In this document: positions 33,982-42,004 of the stretch, one piece after another
Layout: every line of letters begins with the position of its first letter
Numbering within the stretch: position 1 is the stretch's first letter
Source: Prado023 sp963697345
GTDB lineage: Bacteria; Actinomycetota; Actinomycetes; S36-B12; CAIYMF01
Length of the DNA stretch: 64,000 nucleotides
Assembly (NCBI GenBank): GCA_963697345.1
Contig: CAVONS010000008.1
Location: 124,001-188,000, forward strand
Reading direction: 5' to 3'
Translations under genes and position numbers: made by a program
Notes under the pieces: model-generated
What the model was told of the DNA's origin: nothing
The model's input: the letters and a program-made list of their open reading frames with translations, nothing else
Databases searched by the model: none

Positions 33982-35330
33982 GACCGTCCTTTCAACACCT
34001 GTGGGATCCCACTGGTCACGAGCTCCACGTCATCGCAGGCCTGGGCGACCGCCGCGTTGACCTGCCCCAGCAGATCGCGGAACAGCCGTCCGGAGGTTGT
34101 GGCCGGCGCGATGCCCGCGCCCACCTCATTGGTCACCAGCACGACGTCGGCCGGTGTGCTGGCCAGCGCGTCGACGAGTTCGCAGATCGCTGCGCCCATG
34201 ATCCCCTCGGCGTGGGCGGCGTCGTCCCAGGCCCCGGCGCGATCCAGCAGCGTGGTGGCCCAGAGCGTGAGGCAGTCCACGAGGATCGTGGAGTCGGGCA
34301 CGGCCGCGCGCAGCTCCTCGGCCACGTCGGCGGTCTCACGCACCTGCCACGTGGTGGGACGTCGCTCCCGGTGGACGGCTATGCGGGCAGCCCACTCGGG
34401 GTCGTCGGGGTAGGCAGGGGCGGTTGCCAGGTAGGTGACGTGGTGACGTCCCTTCACCAACTGCTCGGCGCGGCGGCTCTTGCCGCTGCGGGCCCCACCG
34501 GTCACCATCAGGCGGCGTCCCCGGGTGGCGGCCCCCGGGCCCACGTGAACCGTGCTGCCATCGGGCAGCACCTCGGCGCCGATCCCGACCAGCCGGTCGT
34601 CGAGGTCCACGGGGTTGTGGTGTGACAGGTGCACGGCGATCACCCGGGCATCGTGGGCCAGGCGACCGTCGGCTCGCAGCCGCGCCACCTCGCGGCCGAA
34701 GGAGGGGAGATCCAGGTGGGCCGAGCCGTGGTCGGTGTGGTCGCCGAACGTCAGCTCGAGCAGGACCACGTCGAACGGTCCAGCCAGGTCGGCATGCGGC
34801 AGTGCCGCCGTATCCGTGGCGTAGAGCAGGGCACTGTCCGCGTTGCTGATCTCGTAGAGCAACGCGGTGCCGTCGTACTGGTCGCCGCCCAGGGTGGAGT
34901 GTGCTGCCGGCAGGGCGCGCACCTGCAGGACCTCGCCGTCCGGGTCACCGGCGGACATCCCATCGCCGGCCGCCAGCTCGCGGAAGTCCACCGGTGCCCC
35001 TGGCCCCACCCAGTCCCGGCACCGGGCTATCGCCTGTGCCGGTCCGGCGACGGTCAACGGGGGTCCCGACGCCCAGGACCATGCCAGCAGGAAGGCAGGG
35101 TCGAGGTGGTCGGGGTGGTCGTGGGTGATCAGCACGGTGCGCACGCCCGTCAGGTCGGCCCCGCCGGCGCCGATGTCGGGGCCGGGGTCGATCAGGAGGG
35201 TGCGGTCGAGCAGCGCGCTGGTGCGTGCCCGGTGGTGGCCGGTCGACCGCGCCCAGGTGCACCGGGGGCAGGAGCACCAGGGGTTCGGCCATCGGTCGGC
35301 GCTCCCGGTCCCGAGCAGGTCGATGCGCAT
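33960..35330 (-). CDS. cobU: Fusion of MBL-fold hydrolase with adenosylcobinamide kinase/guanylyltransferase
   Basis: 456 residues, two enzymes in one chain. Residues 1 to about 265 form a metallo-beta-lactamase-fold domain of PhnP type: an early Cys cluster (WCSCPRC, 19-24) and the metal motif THDHPDH with H70, H72, D74 and H75, then ATDTAAL and HLSHHNP. Residues about 272-456 are CobU: P-loop GGARSGKS at 278-285, YLATAPAYPDDPEWAARI and HRERRPTTWQ with the guanylylated His, then VDCLTLW and TNEVGAGI. CobU phosphorylates and guanylylates cobinamide. The substrate of the MBL part is unknown. The ATG shares one base with the upstream stop (TGATG). Confidence 0.88.
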   Translation of the reverse strand: MRIDLLGTGSADRWPNPWCSCPRCTWARSTGHHRARTSALLDRTLLIDPGPDIGAGGADLTGVRTVLITHDHPDHLDPAFLLAWSWASGPPLTVAGPAQAIARCRDWVGPGAPVDFRELAAGDGMSAGDPDGEVLQVRALPAAHSTLGGDQYDGTALLYEISNADSALLYATDTAALPHADLAGPFDVVLLELTFGDHTDHGSAHLDLPSFGREVARLRADGRLAHDARVIAVHLSHHNPVDLDDRLVGIGAEVLPDGSTVHVGPGAATRGRRLMVTGGARSGKSRRAEQLVKGRHHVTYLATAPAYPDDPEWAARIAVHRERRPTTWQVRETADVAEELRAAVPDSTILVDCLTLWATTLLDRAGAWDDAAHAEGIMGAAICELVDALASTPADVVLVTNEVGAGIAPATTSGRLFRDLLGQVNAAVAQACDDVELVTSGIPQVLKGRSWTTSST

Positions 35331-36268
35331 CAACGCGATGGTTCGGGATCGGCCAACGGGGAGACCGCGACCGGCGGGACGGCACCAAGGACCGGCGCCC
35401 CACCCAGGACCGGCGCCCCACCCAGGACCGGCGCCCCACCCACGACGGGCGCCCCACCGAGGACCGGCGCCCCCGCGAACACCGGGGCTGCGCCGAACGC
35501 GGCGATCCGGCTTGTCCGACGTAGAGCAGCCAGAACGCGGCGACCGACGAGCAGGATGGCCACGCAGGTCAGCGCGGCGCGCGGCAGGTCGTAGCCCAGG
35601 GACGTGGTCATGTTGAACACGAACCAGTGCGAGACGTTGGTCAGCGGTCCTGCGCCCGGGACGAAGGACAGCGCCTCCGGCAGTCCGGTCGCGGTCGGCC
35701 AGAACCACAGGTTCAGCATCCAGCCGTACGCGACGGCTGCGACCGTCGAGTAGGCCGCAAGCAGAGGGATCTCGGCGCGCGCCGGCAGGCGGCCGGCGAG
35801 CATCCCCGCCCCCAGGCCCACCCAGGCGGCGGCGATCATCTGGAACGGCAGCCACGGGCCGACTCCACCGGTCAGCAGCGCCGAGGCGAGGATGCAGACC
35901 GGTCCGAGGACGAAGCCGAAGCCCGCGCCGAGGGCATATGCCCCGAGCACGATGACGATCCAGATCGGCTCGAGTCCGGCGATCCCTGCCCCGAGGGCGC
36001 GCAGCGCGGCGGACGTTGCCGCCAGCACGCCCAGCAGGGCGATGGCCTTGGCGCTCATCGCGCCCTCGCCGACCAGGCTCAACGTGAGCGCCAGGAGCAA
36101 CGGCACGAGCAGGCCGAAGAGCAGTGGCGCGTCGCTGGCGTGGGCCAGGATCTCGGATCCGCGGGGGGCTAGCAGCGGCCAGACGAAGGCCAGCAGCCCG
36201 ACCACGCTGGTCGCGAGGATGGCCACGCTGCTGCGGGTCGACAGCGGGATCGCACGAGTCCGGCTCAT
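35330..36268 (-). CDS. ECF transporter substrate-binding (S) component
   Basis: 312 residues. Five to six membrane segments lie between about residues 10 and 235, beginning SSVAILATSVVGLLAFVWPL, with the conserved middle GLEPIWIVIVLGAYALGAGFGFVLGP. After the last helix the tail (about 250-312) repeats the hexapeptide GGAPVL five or six times with small changes; this is unusual for S components. It is translated by ATGA overlap with the ATPase gene and sits under the cobalamin riboswitch, so the substrate is probably a corrinoid or cobinamide-type precursor (inference). Confidence 0.85.
   Translation of the reverse strand: MSRTRAIPLSTRSSVAILATSVVGLLAFVWPLLAPRGSEILAHASDAPLLFGLLVPLLLALTLSLVGEGAMSAKAIALLGVLAATSAALRALGAGIAGLEPIWIVIVLGAYALGAGFGFVLGPVCILASALLTGGVGPWLPFQMIAAAWVGLGAGMLAGRLPARAEIPLLAAYSTVAAVAYGWMLNLWFWPTATGLPEALSFVPGAGPLTNVSHWFVFNMTTSLGYDLPRAALTCVAILLVGRRVLAALRRTSRIAAFGAAPVFAGAPVLGGAPVVGGAPVLGGAPVLGGAPVLGAVPPVAVSPLADPEPSR
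35389..35478. repeat. 18-bp tandem repeat inside the ECF S gene
   Basis: The unit GGACCGGCGCCCCACCCA recurs five or so times in phase with the reading frame and encodes the GGAPVL hexapeptide repeats. Near identity of the DNA units suggests recent expansion. Confidence 0.8.
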
Positions 36269-37908
36269 CCTGACTCTCCCAGGGCGTCGGCGACCTCGCC
36301 GACGGTCAACCACAGCTCAGGCGTGAGGATCTTGGCCACCTGCGGGGCGAACAGGGGCGAGCTGCGCACGACCGAGCCGGTGGCCCCGTCGGCGACGATC
36401 TCGCCGTCGGCGATCACGGCAACTCGGCTGGCCACCTCAGCGACGAGCTCGACGTCGTGCGTGGCCAGGACGACTGTGTGCCCGGCCCTGCGCACCGTGC
36501 GCAGGAACTCGATCAGGCGGCGCTTGGCCCCGTAGTCCAGTCCGCGGGTGGGCTCGTCGAGCAGGAGGATCGTGGGGCTGGCCGCGAGCACCACGGCCAG
36601 GGCGAGGGCCAGCCGCTGCCCCTCGGACAGATCCCGCGGATGGTGGCTGGCATCGATCCCGGGCGCCAGGGCGGACAGGATGCCGGCGGTGGTTCCGACC
36701 GCGGCGCGTGCTGAGGCGTCCGCGTCGCCGCATTCACGGCCCACGGTCGTGGCATACAACAGGTCAGCGGGCTCCTGCGGCACGAGGCCCACCGTGCTGA
36801 GCAGCGCGTGGCCCTTCAACGTCAGGGGATCCGCGCCCCCCATCCGGACGGTCCCCGCGTCCGTGGGTCGCATCCCGGCCATCACCGACAGCAGCGTCGA
36901 CTTCCCGGCGCCGTTGCGGCCCATGAGGGCCAGGACCTCGCCCCGCTCGACCTCGAGGTCGACCTCGCGCAGCACTGGGACCGAGCGGTACCCCGCGCGC
37001 AGCTTGCGCACGCGGATCCTGCCGGACTCGGGATCCTCGATCGGACCGGGCTCGACGACGGTGGGGGTGGGATCGGCGGGAGGTGGCAGCGCACGCAGCT
37101 GGGCACGCAACGGCCCGGCTGCGCGGCGCGCGTCACGCACTGAGAGCGGCAGCGGGTCCCAACCGGCCAGGCGACCCAGCTCGACAACCGGCGGGGCCAC
37201 CGGAGCACCAGCCATCATGGCCGCGGGTGCGCCCGTGGTCACCTGACCGCCGGACACGACGAGGACCTGGTCGGCGTACTGCACCACCCGCTCCAGGCGG
37301 TGCTCGGCCATGACCACGGTGATCCCCAGGTCGTGGACCAGGCGCTGCAGTGCCGCCAGGACCTCCTCGGCCGCCCCCGGGTCGAGGGCCGAGGTGGGCT
37401 CATCCAGGACGAGGATCCGGGGGTGGCTGGTGAGGGCGGCACCGATCGCCACGCGCTGGCGCTGACCGCCGGACAGGGCGGTCAACGGCCGGTTGCGCAG
37501 GTCGGCCAGGCCGAGCAGGTCCAGGGTCTCCTCGACCCGTCGGCGCATCGTCTCCGGCGCGATGCCCAGGCACTCCATGCCGTAGGCCAGCTCGTCCTCG
37601 ACGATCTCGGCAACGAAGCCGGCCAGTGGGTCCTGGCCCACCAGCCCCACGACATCGGCCAGCTCGCGGGGGGGATGGGTCCGGGTGTCGCGCCCGGCCA
37701 CGGTGACCCGCCCGGACAGCGTGCCGCCGGTGAAGTGCGGGACGAGACCGTTGAGGCAGCGCAGGAGGGTTGACTTGCCGGACCCGGTCTCGCCGACCAC
37801 GAGCACCAGTTCGCCCTCGGGGATGTCGAGGGTCACCCGGTGCAGCGTCGGGCGCTCCGCACCGTCGTAGGTGACGCTGACGTCCTCGAAGCGCACTGCG
37901 CTGGTCAT
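36265..37908 (-). CDS. ECF transporter ATPase with two fused ATP-binding domains
   Basis: 547 residues joining the A1 and A2 ATPases that are often separate. The first domain has Walker A GETGSGKST (about 37-45), signature LSGGQRQRVAIGAAL and ILVLDEPTSALDP. The second has GRNGAGKST, DLSEGQRLALALAVVL (an LSGGQ variant) and ILLLDEPTRGLD. The ATG at 37908 overlaps the T-component stop by 4 bases. It energises uptake by the neighbouring S and T components. Confidence 0.93.
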   Translation of the reverse strand: MTSAVRFEDVSVTYDGAERPTLHRVTLDIPEGELVLVVGETGSGKSTLLRCLNGLVPHFTGGTLSGRVTVAGRDTRTHPPRELADVVGLVGQDPLAGFVAEIVEDELAYGMECLGIAPETMRRRVEETLDLLGLADLRNRPLTALSGGQRQRVAIGAALTSHPRILVLDEPTSALDPGAAEEVLAALQRLVHDLGITVVMAEHRLERVVQYADQVLVVSGGQVTTGAPAAMMAGAPVAPPVVELGRLAGWDPLPLSVRDARRAAGPLRAQLRALPPPADPTPTVVEPGPIEDPESGRIRVRKLRAGYRSVPVLREVDLEVERGEVLALMGRNGAGKSTLLSVMAGMRPTDAGTVRMGGADPLTLKGHALLSTVGLVPQEPADLLYATTVGRECGDADASARAAVGTTAGILSALAPGIDASHHPRDLSEGQRLALALAVVLAASPTILLLDEPTRGLDYGAKRRLIEFLRTVRRAGHTVVLATHDVELVAEVASRVAVIADGEIVADGATGSVVRSSPLFAPQVAKILTPELWLTVGEVADALGESG

Positions 37909-39050
37909 CGTGTCCCTCCGGAGGTCGGGGGGAGGGTGCTGGAGGGCAGCGGGGGCGTCCAGAACGCGGGGCCGACTGCGATGACCACCGCCAGGGCGGG
38001 CAGGAACGTCAGCTCCGGCCAGGTCAGGGGGGTGGTGCTCAGCAGCAGGGTGGTCGAGGGCCACAGGATGAAGGTGGTGGCGGTCAGGGCGCCCACCAGG
38101 GCGGTCAGCGACTCCGGCCACTGCCACCGGTCGGGCCGATAGGCGGTGCGCGGGCTGCGCCGGCCAGCGGCGCGGAGGCCGGCCACCGCGATCAGTGCCC
38201 CGAGGCCCAGCATGGGCCAGCCCAGCATCCTTGGAGCGGCCGAGTCGAACAGCCCGTAGAGGCCGATGAGCACCCCGACGAATCCCGCGAGCACGAGGGC
38301 GGCCTGTGTTCGGCGCTCGCGCTCCGAGACGGCTCCGGCTCGCCCGTAGCCGCGGCTGTCCATGGCTGCGGCCAACTGGATGGAGCGTTCCAGACCGCCG
38401 TCCAGCACCGGGCCACTGGAACGCGCGAAGGCCGAGATCCGGCCCTCGTCATGTCCGCGCAGCCGTCGGGCCGCGCTCACCCGACGGGCATCAGCGAGCA
38501 GGTGCGGGGCGAACGTGAGCGCCACGACGACGGCCACCCCGATCTCGTACAGCGCCGCGGGGACCGAGCGGAGCAGGCGGCTCGGTGGCGTCAGCGAGTT
38601 GGCTGCCCCCACGCACACGAGCATCGTGGCCAGGCGCAGGCCCTCGGTTGCCCCGATCAGCACCGATTCCCACGTGACCAGTCCGCCCAGCCGGACGCCG
38701 GCCATGAACTCGGGAAGCGCGACCTGCGGGAGCGTGAACACGACGTGCAGGCCCACGGGGTCTCCGAGCACCACCTGCATCAGGGTCCGGGCGATGATCA
38801 CCACGAGGCCCAGGCGCAGCGAGGCGGAGAAGGCGCCGGCCCATGCTGCCTCAGGTCGACGGGCAGCCACGACCAGGGCCAGGACGGCGAGGATCAGGCC
38901 CAGAAGCACCGGGTTCGTGGTGCGTGAGGCGGCAACCAGGAGTCCCAGGGCCCAGGCCCACCACGCGAGGGGGTGCAGGCTGCGGGGCAGCCTGACGCCC
39001 AGCCCGACCGCGGGCGCTGGCCCGGGTCGGGTCGTGGTGGGCAGGGCCAT
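37905..39050 (-). CDS. ECF transporter transmembrane (T) component, CbiQ-like
   Basis: 381 residues. Membrane segments are clustered at about 25-60, 75-95, 125-150 and 165-190, then again at about 255-330. The cytoplasmic coupling helices carry the two Arg signatures of T components: SAARRLRGHDEG and AAMDSRGYGR. The C-terminal extra helices lengthen it beyond the usual 250-270 residues. It couples ATP hydrolysis by the fused ATPase to the S component. It starts 9 bases after the SCO2322-like gene. Confidence 0.9.
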   Translation of the reverse strand: MALPTTTRPGPAPAVGLGVRLPRSLHPLAWWAWALGLLVAASRTTNPVLLGLILAVLALVVAARRPEAAWAGAFSASLRLGLVVIIARTLMQVVLGDPVGLHVVFTLPQVALPEFMAGVRLGGLVTWESVLIGATEGLRLATMLVCVGAANSLTPPSRLLRSVPAALYEIGVAVVVALTFAPHLLADARRVSAARRLRGHDEGRISAFARSSGPVLDGGLERSIQLAAAMDSRGYGRAGAVSERERRTQAALVLAGFVGVLIGLYGLFDSAAPRMLGWPMLGLGALIAVAGLRAAGRRSPRTAYRPDRWQWPESLTALVGALTATTFILWPSTTLLLSTTPLTWPELTFLPALAVVIAVGPAFWTPPLPSSTLPPTSGGTR

Positions 39051-39059
39051 CGGGTGGGC

Positions 39060-39806
39060 CTACTGCTCGGACTTGGCGCGCCGACGCTTCGGGATGATGA
39101 AGGCGGCGGCGATCAGCGCCCCGATCACGATCGCTCCCATGAGGAAGCCGATCCACGACGAGGACGAGTCCTGCGTGGTGGAGGTCGCTTCAGCAGAGGC
39201 CTCGTCCGTGGTGGTCACCGCGGCGATCACGGCGGGGTTGGGCTCCTCGGCCTCGGCTGCGGTGGCGGCTGCGGCTGCGTCGGCATCCGACACCTCGGCG
39301 CCACACTCGTCGGTCGGGTAGCCGTTGATCGCACAGACGAGGCCACCGTCCTCGGTGATCGCACCGGCGGCGGCAAGTGCCTGGTTCCCGGTGGAACCCT
39401 CCGGCACGGTCACGCAGGAGACGACGTCGGTTGGTGGGGTCTCGCCGTCGGGTGCGTCGGCGGCGAATCCGGCGTCGATGACGACGGCAACGCGCAGTTC
39501 GCCGCTGGTGGCTCCCGCAGCCTCGAGGTCCGGGCACAGGGCCGCGAAGTCCGGATCGTTGTCCGGAGCCTGCGCAGGCATGTCGGTGGTGATGGCGAAG
39601 CGCCAGCCCTGGACGTCGGCATCGACGAGGGTGTAGTCGCCGGGCCCGGTCTGGGCTGAGACCCACGTGCCGGAGTCGCCCTGCCAGTAGGACCAGTAGC
39701 GGTAGGCCGCGGCCTGTGCAGGCGCGGCAAGAGCCACGGCAGCCAGGGTCGCGGTGATGAGGGTGATGAGGAGGGCCGCGACGCGGCCCTGGATGGTGGT
39801 GGTCAC
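39060..39806 (-). CDS. SCO2322-like secreted protein of the ECF operon
   Basis: 248 residues from the GTG at 39806, which has AAGGG 6 bases upstream. A signal peptide (about 1-33, ending APAQAAA) precedes AYRYWSYWQGDSGTW, the hallmark opening of the SCO2322 family. The secreted domain holds four Cys in two regions (AALCPDLE, VSCVTVP, VCAINGYPTDEC). An Ala/Glu/Thr stalk, one membrane helix (about 215-237) and KRRRAK follow, so it is anchored outside the cell. It is the first gene after the cobalamin riboswitch. A role in capturing a corrinoid for the ECF transporter is a fair guess from its position. Confidence 0.82.
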   Translation of the reverse strand: MTTTIQGRVAALLITLITATLAAVALAAPAQAAAYRYWSYWQGDSGTWVSAQTGPGDYTLVDADVQGWRFAITTDMPAQAPDNDPDFAALCPDLEAAGATSGELRVAVVIDAGFAADAPDGETPPTDVVSCVTVPEGSTGNQALAAAGAITEDGGLVCAINGYPTDECGAEVSDADAAAAATAAEAEEPNPAVIAAVTTTDEASAEATSTTQDSSSSWIGFLMGAIVIGALIAAAFIIPKRRRAKSEQ

Positions 39807-39866
39807 CAGGTGCCCTTCAGTAAGGCCCGGGTGGAGTGGGTGGGTCCGGCGGGCTGAGGGCCTGTC

Positions 39867-39901
39867 GGGCTCCACCGTCGTCCTCGGACGGTGTTGGAGC
39901 C
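39867..39901 (-). promoter_or_regulatory. Hairpin following the cobalamin riboswitch
   Basis: On the minus strand GGCTCCAACACCGTC pairs with GACGGTGGAGCC, leaving a small bulge. It lies between the aptamer and the first gene and may be the expression platform that ends transcription or hides the ribosome site when B12 is bound. Confidence 0.5.
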
Positions 39902-39902
39902 G

Positions 39903-40022
39903 CAATCCGCCAGGTGCTCCGACTTGCCAGGCCCGTGGAGAGGGCCCTGCTCACGGTTGCGGGACAGCGCCGGACTCGCACCGGCTTCCCCTGGATTCGG
40001 ACTGTGGTTGTGCGTCGGTCAG
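39903..40022 (-). ncRNA. Cobalamin riboswitch (aptamer)
   Basis: Minus-strand sequence shows the B12 aptamer landmarks in order: GGGGAAGCCGGTGCGAGTCC (about 39991-39972), GGCGCTGTCCCGCAACCGTG (39971-39952), then the B12-box-like AAGTCGGAGCACCTGGC (39927-39910 region). It heads the SCO2322-ECF-cobU-cobT-cobS operon, which fits: such riboswitches shut off cobalamin synthesis and corrinoid uptake when adenosylcobalamin is plentiful. Confidence 0.92.
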
Positions 40023-40085
40023 GCTATCGCATGCAGGGGGTCGCCCAAGCCGCGGCCGGGGCCATCGCTGGAGGACACTTGCTTC

Positions 40086-40610
40086 ATGGGTGTGCGTCTG
40101 GTCCTGGGTGATATCACCACCTTCGAGGCGGATGTGATCGTCAACGCGGCCAACAGCTCGCTGCTCGGTGGTGGTGGAGTCGACGGTGCGATCCACCGCG
40201 TCGGGGGGCCGACCATCCTCGAGGAGTGTCGGCTGCTGCGGTCCACCACCCTGCGTGCGGGTCTGCCCACTGGCCAGGCGGTGGCCACCACGGCGGGCGA
40301 CCTGCCCGCTCGCTGGGTCGTCCACACGGTGGGCCCGGTGTACTCAGGCGCCCCGCAGGACGCGGAGCTGCTCGCCCGCGCACATCGCACCAGCATCGAG
40401 CTGGCGCGTCAGCTGGGCGCCGGAACGATCGCCTTCCCGGCGATCTCCACGGGCGTCTACGGCTACCCGGTGCACCTCGCAGCACCGATCGCCCTGGGGG
40501 AGGCCAGCGCGGCCAGCGACCTGGACGTGACGTTCGTCCTGTACGGGGCGCAGGCGATGGAGGTCTTCACAGCCGAGGCGCGGGTCATGGGGCTCCAGCT
40601 CGACGACTGA
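40086..40610 (+). CDS. Macro domain protein, O-acetyl-ADP-ribose deacetylase-like
   Basis: 174 residues, a single macro domain of the YmdB type. It shows GDITTFEADVIVNAANSSLLGGGGVDGAIHR (in parts), with the ADP-ribose-binding Asp and Asn and the catalytic Asp-Gly segment, then AFPAISTGVYGYP and a final hydrophobic strand. Removes acetyl from O-acetyl-ADP-ribose or ADP-ribose from proteins. It is divergent from the riboswitch operon and its 5' end lies within about 65 bases of the aptamer start. Confidence 0.93.
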   Translation: MGVRLVLGDITTFEADVIVNAANSSLLGGGGVDGAIHRVGGPTILEECRLLRSTTLRAGLPTGQAVATTAGDLPARWVVHTVGPVYSGAPQDAELLARAHRTSIELARQLGAGTIAFPAISTGVYGYPVHLAAPIALGEASAASDLDVTFVLYGAQAMEVFTAEARVMGLQLDD

Positions 40611-40744
40611 GTGTCCCTGTCTGGGCGGCACTGAGCACGGCACGACGGCGCCGGGACGCAACTGCGACCAGTTCGGGAGGCGTCGGCGATGGTGTTCAGC
40701 GCTGTTGGGGGGCAATCTGGGAACCGAGAGGATCGGTGAGGACC

Positions 40745-41155
40745 ATGACGATGACCACGCACTCGCGGCCAACAACGAAGGCTTCACTGGAACGGCTGGT
40801 GGGATGCTCCGACCATGAGGCCGGTACCTCAGTGTGGTGGGCGTGCCTGGCGCGTCACCTCGATCAGCTGAGCGAGGAACTCTCCCTGAGCGACATAGAG
40901 GGGCTGGCTGCCCAGGTGACCGCAGACACCCCCGAGCTGGCCGCAGACGCCGCCAGGCTCATGAACCTCGATGGACAACTGCGCGACGAGGTCATCGACC
41001 TGCGCCGGCGCGTGGCCGACCTGGCTGGGTCACCGGAACCGGTCGTCGACGTCCGCGAGGCCCTCGACAATGTCCTGCACCGCGTCCGCTCCCTGGATCG
41101 GCTCTCCGACCAGTTGCTGTTCGAGGCCTACGAGCGGGACTTTGGCGGGGAGTGA
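40745..41155 (+). CDS. Helical protein of unknown function
   Basis: 136 residues from the ATG at 40745, with GGTGAGGACC directly before it. The sequence is strongly helical and acidic; the stretch about 70-95 (LMNLDGQLRDEVIDLRRRVADL) has heptad spacing and may form a coiled coil. No catalytic motif, signal peptide or membrane segment. I do not recognise the family. Codon usage matches its neighbours, so it looks like a real gene. Confidence 0.6.
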   Translation: MTMTTHSRPTTKASLERLVGCSDHEAGTSVWWACLARHLDQLSEELSLSDIEGLAAQVTADTPELAADAARLMNLDGQLRDEVIDLRRRVADLAGSPEPVVDVREALDNVLHRVRSLDRLSDQLLFEAYERDFGGE

Positions 41156-41209
41156 TCGCCTGCGGGCCTCACCGCCCGCTCCAACCGGCCGCTGACGCGA
41201 TCGGTTGCC

Positions 41210-41971
41210 TCAGGCGTTGATCGCCTGGCTCACGGTGAGCACGGACATGCTCAGGACCAGGATCGCGAAGCCGAGCCCCAGTGAGCGGGCCGACCACCTG
41301 TTCGACCATCGGGCCGCCAATGCGCTGGTGAGCAGAACGGCGATCGCCACGACTGCCGCAACCTGACCGTCGAGCGCCTCACCGGCGCGCGGGACGAATG
41401 CGGCCGCTGAGTTGATCACGATCACGAGCAGGGCCGTGGCCGTTGCCCGGTGCACGGCCATTCCCATCACGAGCGTGAGTGCCGGGACGACGAGGAAGCC
41501 GCCGCCCACGCCGAAGAAGCCGGTGAACAGGCCCACGGCAGCGGCAGTGACGATGACCAGCGGCCACGACCTGCGTGCGCTGTCCGCCTCGTTGGCGCCG
41601 CCCGTGGACCCGGTGCGCAGGGCATTGCGCAGCATGAGCGAGCCGGCCACCACCAGCACCACGGCGAAGCCCCACAACTGGATGGCGTCCTGAGTGACGA
41701 GCGCAAGCCTCGAGCCGGCAAAGGCCCCGAGGATGCCCAGTGCGCCGAAGGTGGCCCCCTGCGCCCATGCGACCCGGCCGGCCCGCGCATGCGGGATCAG
41801 ACCGCCCATGGCGCCGATCCCCACAACGATCAGCGACGTCGTGCCCGCCTCGTCCGTCGGGACCCCGGCTGCGACCAGCAGCGGAATCGCGAGGATCCCT
41901 CCGCCCCCACCGAAGAGCCCCAGCGCCAAGCCAAGGGCGACGCCGATGGCTACGAAGGCAAGGAGATCCAC
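41210..41971 (-). CDS. Sulfite exporter TauE/SafE family protein
   Basis: 253 residues with about eight membrane segments in two similar halves; each half starts with a GGGGG-type loop (LFGGGGGILAIPLLVAAG near 23-40 and FGVGGGFLVVPALTLVMG near 148-166), the signature of TauE/SafE permeases. Such proteins export sulfite or other sulfur anions. It is 33 bases downstream of the persulfide-dioxygenase-like gene and belongs to the CstR-like sulfur operon, which makes sulfite export the best guess. The start is a GTG. Confidence 0.9.
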   Translation of the reverse strand: MDLLAFVAIGVALGLALGLFGGGGGILAIPLLVAAGVPTDEAGTTSLIVVGIGAMGGLIPHARAGRVAWAQGATFGALGILGAFAGSRLALVTQDAIQLWGFAVVLVVAGSLMLRNALRTGSTGGANEADSARRSWPLVIVTAAAVGLFTGFFGVGGGFLVVPALTLVMGMAVHRATATALLVIVINSAAAFVPRAGEALDGQVAAVVAIAVLLTSALAARWSNRWSARSLGLGFAILVLSMSVLTVSQAINA

Positions 41972-42004
41972 AGGGGGGTCACTGGTCCGCTCGGGTGGTG
42001 GGGA

